Shown here one piece after another: positions 1 to 4,608 of a DNA stretch of 15,992 nucleotides; position 1 is the first letter of the stretch, and every line of letters starts with the position of its first letter. The notes beneath the pieces were generated by a model. That model did not search any database, was not told where the DNA came from, and saw nothing but the letters and a program-made list of their open reading frames with translations. Position numbers and translations under genes: made by a program. The DNA comes from RUG13615 sp040307715. GTDB taxonomy: Bacteria; Bacillota; Clostridia; Peptostreptococcales; Anaerovoracaceae. The DNA lies in assembly GCA_040307715.1 (NCBI GenBank), contig JAWRJC010000019.1:1-15992 (forward strand). The letters run 5' to 3'.

Positions 1-79
1 GCTCCTCGGTCTGTACAACAACGGCTTCCTCGGCCTTGCGTATGCAAAACTGAAGGAAACTCCTGAAACAGGTCTGTTC
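1..79. repeat. 79-base direct repeat, copy 1 (window edge)
   Basis: Bases 1-79 are identical to 229-307 (offset 228 bases, or 76 codons, so in frame with dctP). The match begins at base 1 of the window and stops at base 80 (a here, g at 308). The block encodes a run from LLGLYNNG to TGLF. It is either a real in-frame tandem duplication or a loop or edge artefact of assembly. Confidence 0.9.
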
Positions 80-826
80 ACCGTCTATGGTTCCGATACA
101 GATCCGGCGATCGAGATCCTCTATCTGCCGTTCGCTTCCACCGATATGGAAAGCTGGAAAAAGCTTGTTGAGTACGGCGGCGACTTCTGGAACGAGATCG
201 AATCCATCCATGCGGATCAGGGCGTCCAGCTCCTCGGTCTGTACAACAACGGCTTCCTCGGCCTTGCGTATGCAAAACTGAAGGAAACTCCTGAAACAGG
301 TCTGTTCGACTTCTCCCAGAAGAAGGACGAGCTGATGCGTGTCCCGGGCATGGAATCCATGCAGAAGTCCTGCGAAGGCATGGGCTACAGCACGACTGTC
401 ATGGCTTACACCGACGTTTACACTGCACTGCAGACCGGTACTGTTGATGGTTCCTGGGCTGGTGGTCCGACCCTGAACTACTACAACTTCAGAGACGTCA
501 TCAAGTACTTCGCTGATCAGAAGTGCTCCACCGACGTTTACTGCATGGTCATGAACAAAGAGCTGCTTGAAGGCATGCCGGAAGAATATCAGGAAGCCAT
601 CAAGGAAGCTGGTCTTGAAGCTTGCGACTATGGTAATGACCTGCAGGAAGAGAAGGATGCTGAACTGCTGAAGAAGATGGAAGACGAAGGCATCACTGTC
701 TACGTCCCGACCGACGAACAGAGAGCTGAGATGCAGAAGTACTTCATCGAAAACGTTTGGCCGCAGATCACAGGTCCGTTCAACCAGGATCTGGTCAAGA
801 AGATCTCCGACAACCTCGGACTGTAA
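2..826 (+). CDS. dctP: TRAP transporter substrate-binding protein DctP, 5'-truncated
   Basis: This is the C-terminal part of an extracytoplasmic solute receptor of a tripartite ATP-independent periplasmic (TRAP) transporter, which binds organic acids or related solutes and hands them to DctQM membrane subunits. The frame is open from base 2 to TAA at 824-826 (274 residues), and full-length family members are about 330-350 residues. DctP-type features are the segments LYNNGFLGLAY, RVPGMES and the stretch with AYTDVYTALQTGTVDGSWAG, followed by a helical C-terminus. The start and any signal peptide lie outside the window. The Met codon at 146 is internal and not a start. Residues 1-26 (bases 1-79) repeat exactly at bases 229-307. 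In the usual DctP order this block belongs only at the second place, so the first copy may be an assembly edge artefact. No dctQ or dctM follows; the gene ends in a terminator, so partners must lie upstream or elsewhere. The family is clear; the ligand is unknown. Confidence 0.85.
   Translation, partial: LLGLYNNGFLGLAYAKLKETPETGLFTVYGSDTDPAIEILYLPFASTDMESWKKLVEYGGDFWNEIESIHADQGVQLLGLYNNGFLGLAYAKLKETPETGLFDFSQKKDELMRVPGMESMQKSCEGMGYSTTVMAYTDVYTALQTGTVDGSWAGGPTLNYYNFRDVIKYFADQKCSTDVYCMVMNKELLEGMPEEYQEAIKEAGLEACDYGNDLQEEKDAELLKKMEDEGITVYVPTDEQRAEMQKYFIENVWPQITGPFNQDLVKKISDNLGL
229..307. repeat. 79-base direct repeat, copy 2 (native position in dctP)
   Basis: This is the second, probably native, copy of the block at 1-79. 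It is flanked by sequence that continues naturally into the DctP core (DFSQKKDELMRVPG), which is the usual order in the family. Confidence 0.9.
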
Positions 827-921
827 TACAGTAACGCAGCAGGATCATTCTGCAGGGTTTGCCTTCCACAATATTTAAACTCCGCAGGATCGAATGATGC
901 GAAACCTTCATGATTAATAAA

Positions 922-941
922 CCGGTCCCGCAAGGGGTCGG
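922..941 (+). other. GCAA-tetraloop hairpin in the dctP 3' region
   Basis: CCGGTCCC (922-929), loop GCAA, GGGGTCGG (934-941): eight pairs with two G-U wobbles, closed by a GNRA tetraloop. It lies between the dctP stop and the terminator at 968-1000 and has no U-run of its own, so it is more likely a 3'-UTR stability element or part of a 3'-derived small RNA than a terminator. The remaining sequence of 827-921 shows no open frame or motif that I recognise. Confidence 0.5.
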
Positions 942-967
942 AAAGTCAGATAACTGGCTCCTATCTC

Positions 968-1000
968 AAAGAGGAGAGCACTTCGGTGTTCTCCTCTTTT
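968..1000 (+). terminator. Rho-independent terminator after dctP
   Basis: A 14-pair stem (968-981 with 986-999, one G-U) is capped by an extra-stable c(UUCG)g tetraloop at 982-985 and ends in TTTT at 997-1000. It closes the dctP transcript and separates it from the aminotransferase promoter. Confidence 0.9.
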
Positions 1001-1037
1001 CGTTGTATGAGATACTGTACAAAAGGGCTGCATCTTA

Positions 1038-1065
1038 TTGAATCCGCGGTGGAATCAGGTATAAT
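1038..1065 (+). promoter_or_regulatory. Sigma70-type promoter of the aminotransferase
   Basis: -35 TTGAAT (1038-1043) and perfect -10 TATAAT (1060-1065) are 16 bp apart. Transcription would start near 1072 and give a leader of about 115 nt before the ATG at 1187. Confidence 0.75.
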
Positions 1066-1121
1066 AATAATCGAGGGGAAATCGGCTTTTCTCAGCAGAG
1101 ATTTGAGAAAGAAAGAAATCT

Positions 1122-1139
1122 GACGCTTGCAAAAGCGTC
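1122..1139 (+). other. Leader hairpin upstream of the aminotransferase
   Basis: GACGCTT (1122-1128), GCAA loop, AAGCGTC (1133-1139): a perfect 7-bp stem in the 5' leader. No U-run follows and no T-box (no GGTGG..ACCGCG element) or other known riboswitch signature was recognised. It may stabilise the mRNA or present a loop for a regulator. Confidence 0.5.
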
Positions 1140-1186
1140 GCAAGTTGTAGAATCCTCCCCCGTATTTTAGTGAGAAAGGAATCGCT

Positions 1187-2359
1187 ATGAAGATCGAAAG
1201 AGCAGACAGAATGAAAGGCGTTGAAATGTCCCGCATCCGCGCGACGCTGACCAAGTGCAACGAGATGAAGCGTGCGGGCATCGACCTGGCGATGTTCACG
1301 GTCGGCCAGCCCGATTTCGACACGCCGCAGTACATCAAGGACGCCTGCGAAGCATCCATCGAAGCAGGGCACACTGCCTATGCAGAGACACCCGGCAGCC
1401 TTGAACTGCGCACTGCGATCGCGAAAAAACTGAAAGAGCAGAATCACGTCGAGTACGATCCTGCGGAGATCTCCGTGACCACCGGCGCGGCACAGGCTGC
1501 GTTCCTCGGCATGATGACCTGGCTCAACCCCGGGGATGAGATCATTATCCCGAACCCGGCTTACAACATCTACTCCACGATCCCGCTCATCGCAGGCGCG
1601 ACCGTGAAGACCTACGAACTGCTCGAAGAGAACAGATTCCAGATCGACCTCGAGCAGATGAAAAATCTGATCACCGACAAGACCAAGATGATCGTCCTGC
1701 TCAGCCCGAACAACCCGATCGGCTCCATCCTGGAGAGAGAAAACCTGGAAGGGCTGGCGGACCTCATCCGTGACAAAGAGATCGTCGTCCTCAGCGACGA
1801 AGTCTATGAACGCCTGACCTACGGCGAAGAGGCGGTATCCTTCTCGTCGCTGCCCGGCATGAAAGAACACTCCATCCTCATGGGCGGCTTCTCCAAGGCC
1901 TTCTCCATGACCGGCTGGCGTGTCGGCTACTTCGCAGCGCCGAAGGAAATGACAGAAGTCATGAACATCCTGTCCTTCTATATGACAGCCTGCGGCGTCA
2001 CGTTCACACAGGAAGCTGCCAGAGTCGCGCTGGAGGAAGAGGATGGTTCGCTTGAACATATGCGCCAGGAATTCGAGAAACGCCGCAACTACATCGTTGC
2101 TGAGATCAACAAGACCAAGCACTTCCATGCGCTGATGCCCAAGGGCGCGTTCTACGTCTTCATGAACATCAAGGGCAGCGGCATGACTTCCGGCGAGTTC
2201 TGCGATCTCATGCTGGACAAGTACAGATGCTCCTTCATCCCGGGCGATGTCTTCGGCACCGCCGGCGAAGGATTTGTCCGTCTGTCCTATGCCTCTTCCA
2301 TGGAAAACCTGCAGAGACTGGTCGTCGCGCTGAACGACCTCGACGCGCAGCTGGATTAA
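1187..2359 (+). CDS. Class I/II pyridoxal-phosphate aminotransferase
   Basis: A fold-type I PLP aminotransferase of the AspC/AlaT-like group, moving an amino group between an amino acid and a 2-oxo acid in the cytoplasm. At 390 residues it is full length. Visible family marks are VGQPDFDTP at 39-47, the phosphate-binding GAAQA at 100-104, SPNNP at 173-177 (Asn176 normally contacts PLP), SDEVY at 203-207 (Asp204 to the pyridine nitrogen), GFSKAFSMTGWRVGY with the Schiff-base lysine Lys237, and FVRLSYA with Arg365, the usual carboxylate-binding arginine. The NNPIG variant replaces the commoner NNPTG. The start at 1187 follows an AAAGGA site. The gene stands alone between its own promoter (1038-1065) and terminator (2399-2426). 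Amino acid specificity (Asp, Ala, aromatic or other) cannot be decided from sequence; the family call is firm. Confidence 0.93.
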   Translation: MKIERADRMKGVEMSRIRATLTKCNEMKRAGIDLAMFTVGQPDFDTPQYIKDACEASIEAGHTAYAETPGSLELRTAIAKKLKEQNHVEYDPAEISVTTGAAQAAFLGMMTWLNPGDEIIIPNPAYNIYSTIPLIAGATVKTYELLEENRFQIDLEQMKNLITDKTKMIVLLSPNNPIGSILERENLEGLADLIRDKEIVVLSDEVYERLTYGEEAVSFSSLPGMKEHSILMGGFSKAFSMTGWRVGYFAAPKEMTEVMNILSFYMTACGVTFTQEAARVALEEEDGSLEHMRQEFEKRRNYIVAEINKTKHFHALMPKGAFYVFMNIKGSGMTSGEFCDLMLDKYRCSFIPGDVFGTAGEGFVRLSYASSMENLQRLVVALNDLDAQLD

Positions 2360-2398
2360 GGCAGCGGACCGCAGCAAAGCGGTACAAAGAGCAACACC

Positions 2399-2426
2399 GG
2401 GGCGTCCCGCAAGGGGCGCCTCTTTT
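2399..2426 (+). terminator. Rho-independent terminator after the aminotransferase
   Basis: A 10-pair stem, GGGGCGTCCC (2399-2408) with GGGGCGCCTC (2413-2422), two G-U pairs, GCAA tetraloop, then TTTT at 2423-2426. It lies 40 nt after the stop codon. Confidence 0.9.
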
Positions 2427-2459
2427 GGTTCTTTGCGCACAGCATCCCGCCGAAGATTG

Positions 2460-2488
2460 TTGCAACAGCGGGGCGATTCTTTTATAAT
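2460..2488 (+). promoter_or_regulatory. Promoter of marR-lplA
   Basis: -35 TTGCAA (2460-2465) and -10 TATAAT (2483-2488) are 17 bp apart, upstream of marR. The start point would fall near 2495, inside the imperfect operator-like sequence at 2491-2502. Confidence 0.75.
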
Positions 2489-2490
2489 TA

Positions 2491-2502
2491 TTAGCACAGT
2501 AA
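2491..2502. promoter_or_regulatory. Possible MarR operator (autoregulation site)
   Basis: TTAGCACAGTAA matches the perfect palindrome TTAGCATGCTAA found at 4115-4126 at 9 of 12 positions, with an intact left half-site. It sits two bases downstream of the marR -10 box, where a bound repressor would block the promoter. Inference only; the right half is degenerate. Confidence 0.4.
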
Positions 2503-2561
2503 CAGTTAGTTTTTGAAGCATGGTCCGGCGGCTTTTCCGGCGGGCGGAAGAGGATGAGAAG

Positions 2562-2990
2562 ATGGCTTTCGATGTGCACGACTGTATCGCATTCCTGACC
2601 AACAGCGGCGGGAAGAGCCTCGACGAATCGATGAACAAGCGGTTCCGCGGACAGGACATCACAAGAACGCAGTGGACCGCACTGTACTATATCGACCGGA
2701 TCAAGGGCATCACGCAGAAACAGCTCGCGGAGGCGATGATGATCAGCGGCCCGTCGGCGTCCAATCTGGTGGACCGTCTGGAGGCGGCCGGCTTTGTGCA
2801 GCGGGAAGAGGACAGTGAGAACGGCCGTGTCAAACACCTCGTGCTGACCGGCACCGGAAAGACCAAGCTCGACGAGCTGGCGCACATTCCTGTGGAGTTC
2901 AACGAAGAAGCGGTCAAAGATCTGACGCCGGAGGAAGTTGAGACTTTCAAGCACGTGCTCGCCAAGATGGTCGACAGCGTGAAAGAGTGA
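2562..2990 (+). CDS. MarR-family winged-helix transcriptional regulator
   Basis: A 142-residue dimeric DNA-binding regulator of the MarR family, which typically represses its own and neighbouring genes until a small, often aromatic or oxidising, ligand is sensed. The winged helix is clear: helix-turn-helix TQKQLAEAMMISGPSASNLV through residue 81 (positions 51-81), then a wing DSENGRVKHLVLT at about 84-96, flanked by N- and C-terminal dimerisation helices. I chose ATG 2562, with AAGAGG eight bases upstream. The frame also opens at 2520, but that adds an Arg-rich 14-residue tail ahead of the ribosome site. lplA follows after only 3 bases, so the two are co-transcribed. A SlyA-like palindrome (4115-4126) next to the promoter of the following operon is its likely target, with a weaker match at its own promoter. 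Two cysteines or fewer are present, so a thiol-switch OhrR type is unlikely. The ligand is unknown. Confidence 0.9.
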   Translation: MAFDVHDCIAFLTNSGGKSLDESMNKRFRGQDITRTQWTALYYIDRIKGITQKQLAEAMMISGPSASNLVDRLEAAGFVQREEDSENGRVKHLVLTGTGKTKLDELAHIPVEFNEEAVKDLTPEEVETFKHVLAKMVDSVKE

Positions 2991-2993
2991 CCC

Positions 2994-4037
2994 ATGTACT
3001 ACTACGAAAGCACCACAACAGATCCCTGCGGGAACCTTGCGACAGAGGAGTACTTTTTTAAGACCCTGCCTGCGGGCACGGGTCTTTTTATGCTGTGGCA
3101 GAACAGGGATGCGGTGATCGTCGGCAAATACCAGAACACGGCGGAGGAGATCAATACGGCATACGTGCGGGAGCACGGCATCGAAGTGGTGCGAAGGATG
3201 TCCGGCGGCGGTGCGGTGTTCCACGACCTCGGCGGGCTGAACTACACGATCATCACAGATGAAGAGACATCCCCCTGCGATCCGGTCTGGAAGCGGCACA
3301 TGGCGCCGCTGCTTTCCGTGCTGCGCGGATACGGGCTGGACGCGCGTTTTACAGGCCGCAACGATATCGAGATCGGGGGCCGGAAGATCGCCGGCTGCGC
3401 CCAGTATGCCCGCGGCGGCAGGACGCTCCACCACGGCTGCATTCTGTTCGATACAGATCTTACAAAGGTCGCGGCGGCGCTGCGCGGCAAACCGCAGCGG
3501 ACCGGGGAGCCGGCGGCGCACACACCGGGAGAAGCCGTCTTTGTGTCTCGCAGTGATAAGTCGGTGCCGTCACGGGTGACGACGATCCGGGACTGCCTCG
3601 AAGAATCGGGGAGCGGAAAAACGATAGAAACCTTCATGCGCGATCTGCGAAAAGCGTATCAGATGCAGGAGACAGCGGCGGACGGGAAGGAGACGTTCGT
3701 TCCGTATCAGCTGACCGAAGCGGACCGGAAAGAGATCGATATACTTTGCGAATCGAAATACCGCACCTGGGCATGGAACTACGGCTACCGCGCGGACTAT
3801 CAGGTGAAAAAAGAGCAGCGGTTCGCGGCGGGCACGGTACAGGCGGAGATGGACGTGCGCGAAGGATGCATCGAGACGGTGCGGCTGTCCGGGGATTTCT
3901 TTGCGGACGGCGACATCACAGCGCTGGAAGCCGCTTTACGGGGGCTGCCGCTGGACGGTCACCTCGCGGAGCGCTTGCCGGAGGGCATGATCCGCGGCGT
4001 TTCCGCGGCGGAGCTGGCACGGCTGCTGACGGACTGA
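2994..4037 (+). CDS. lplA: Lipoate-protein ligase A
   Basis: Activates lipoate with ATP to lipoyl-AMP and transfers it to the lysine of lipoyl domains. It is 347 residues long, so both the catalytic domain and the small C-terminal accessory domain are present, as in E. coli LplA. Marks seen are RRMSGGGAVFHDLGGLNYT at 67-85 (the lipoate/AMP-binding loop), GRKIAGCAQ at 129-137 with Lys131, HHGCILFD at 146-153, and WNYG in the C-terminal part. Its ATG is 3 bases after the marR stop, indicating translational coupling. The only lipoyl-like domains encoded in the window are those of the dehydrogenase at 4609-6555, about 570 bases downstream, which makes that protein the natural client. An intrinsic-terminator-like hairpin lies inside the gene at 3060-3089. 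No promoter is needed beyond 2460-2488. Confidence 0.93.
   Translation: MYYYESTTTDPCGNLATEEYFFKTLPAGTGLFMLWQNRDAVIVGKYQNTAEEINTAYVREHGIEVVRRMSGGGAVFHDLGGLNYTIITDEETSPCDPVWKRHMAPLLSVLRGYGLDARFTGRNDIEIGGRKIAGCAQYARGGRTLHHGCILFDTDLTKVAAALRGKPQRTGEPAAHTPGEAVFVSRSDKSVPSRVTTIRDCLEESGSGKTIETFMRDLRKAYQMQETAADGKETFVPYQLTEADRKEIDILCESKYRTWAWNYGYRADYQVKKEQRFAAGTVQAEMDVREGCIETVRLSGDFFADGDITALEAALRGLPLDGHLAERLPEGMIRGVSAAELARLLTD
3060..3089 (+). terminator. Terminator-like hairpin inside lplA
   Basis: AAGACCC (3060-3066) pairs with GGGTCTT (3080-3086), and TGCC (3067-3070) with GGCA (3075-3078), leaving a TGCG loop and one bulged C. The stem ends in TTTTT (3085-3089). It is about 70 bases into lplA, in coding sequence, and could act as a polarity element if translation lags. 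It may equally be chance in a codon-constrained stretch. Confidence 0.4.
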
Positions 4038-4075
4038 CCGGCAGGACAAAGACCCTTACAGGTTGTTGAATCGCA

Positions 4076-4104
4076 TTGACAGGAAAATATCAAAGGAGTA
4101 TAAT
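4076..4104 (+). promoter_or_regulatory. Consensus promoter of the redox operon
   Basis: TTGACA (4076-4081) and TATAAT (4099-4104) are 17 bp apart, an exact match to the sigma70/sigmaA consensus. The start point would be near 4111, with a leader of about 47 nt before the AhpD-like gene. A promoter this strong is normally held down by a repressor, consistent with the adjacent palindrome. Confidence 0.9.
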
Positions 4105-4114
4105 ATATTTAAAG

Positions 4115-4126
4115 TTAGCATGCTAA
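4115..4126. promoter_or_regulatory. MarR/SlyA-type operator palindrome
   Basis: TTAGCATGCTAA is a perfect 12-bp palindrome overlapping about +5 to +16 of the predicted transcript. It differs by one base from the known SlyA consensus TTAGCAAGCTAA. The MarR-family gene ends 1.1 kb upstream. Binding here would block initiation or clearance. Confidence 0.65.
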
Positions 4127-4157
4127 TTGTCCATGCAAATGGAGAACGGAGGAAACC

Positions 4158-4511
4158 ATGATCAACGCAAGAGAGATTCTGAATGATTTCGTAAACGGTG
4201 TTGGCAAACTGTCCGAGACCAACGGTGAATTCATCGAGAAGTTCGTCGCGGTAGACAGCAGCGCAGGCACAGCCAGCGGCGCGATCTCCGACAAGACCAA
4301 GGAACTGATCGGCGTGGCGCTCGGCGTCTACAACCGCTGCCAGTACTGCATCTGCGTCCATACCCACGGCGCGTATCAGGCGGGCTGCACCAGAGAAGAG
4401 ATCCTGGGTGCGGCGGAAGTTGCCATCGCGTTCGGCGGCGGCCCAAGCGTTGCTTACAGCGCGGCCGTTCTGAATGCGGCGCTGGATGAGTTCGAACACG
4501 ATTTTGACTGA
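4158..4511 (+). CDS. AhpD/carboxymuconolactone decarboxylase-family protein (CxxC type)
   Basis: A small all-helical AhpD-like protein of 117 residues. It carries the redox and peroxidase signature CQYCICVH: Cys61, Cys64 and His68, followed by the family's conserved GCTREEI segment at 76-82. In AhpD this dithiol and histidine reduce peroxide or peroxiredoxin and are recharged by lipoyl groups and dihydrolipoyl dehydrogenase. True carboxymuconolactone decarboxylases lack the CxxC. The start at 4158 follows GGAGGA. It is the first gene behind the consensus promoter and palindrome, and is followed by a terminator-like hairpin (4548-4587) and then the lipoyl-Lpd fusion. Inference: it takes or gives electrons through the lipoyl arm of that neighbour. 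A role as an aromatic ring-cleavage enzyme is less likely given the CxxC. The family is sure; the substrate is unknown. Confidence 0.88.
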   Translation: MINAREILNDFVNGVGKLSETNGEFIEKFVAVDSSAGTASGAISDKTKELIGVALGVYNRCQYCICVHTHGAYQAGCTREEILGAAEVAIAFGGGPSVAYSAAVLNAALDEFEHDFD

Positions 4512-4547
4512 TTGGACACAGCCGGCAGACTCATATTGAGAGAGAAA

Positions 4548-4587
4548 CAGCGCCCGGACCGGAGGCCTCTTCCGGGCGCTGGATTTT
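4548..4587 (+). terminator. Terminator or attenuator between the AhpD-like gene and lpd
   Basis: A perfect 11-bp GC-rich stem, CAGCGCCCGGA (4548-4558) with TCCGGGCGCTG (4571-4581), 12-nt loop, then GA and TTTT (4584-4587). The U-tract is short and set off by two bases, so read-through is plausible. No credible promoter lies in the 21 bases between it and the lpd start at 4609, so downstream expression must pass through it or start within 4512-4547, where only weak boxes are seen. Confidence 0.7.
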
Positions 4588-4608
4588 CATGTTTATGGGA
4601 GAGAATTC

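Noticed and set aside
1072..1186. T-box or SAM riboswitch in the aminotransferase leader
   Set aside because: No T-box GGTGG..ACCGCG element, no specifier loop and no terminator pair were found.
2520..2561. Longer MarR start at 2520
   Set aside because: It would include the ribosome binding site and an Arg-rich segment foreign to the family; ATG 2562 has a well-spaced AAGAGG.
1055..2662. 535-codon open frame on the minus strand over the aminotransferase
   Set aside because: It is a shadow of a GC-biased gene. The plus strand encodes an intact aminotransferase with all catalytic residues, and the minus frame shows no family motif.
4158..4511. True 4-carboxymuconolactone decarboxylase of the beta-ketoadipate route
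   Set aside because: The CxxC...H motif marks the AhpD-like redox branch, and no protocatechuate-pathway genes are near.
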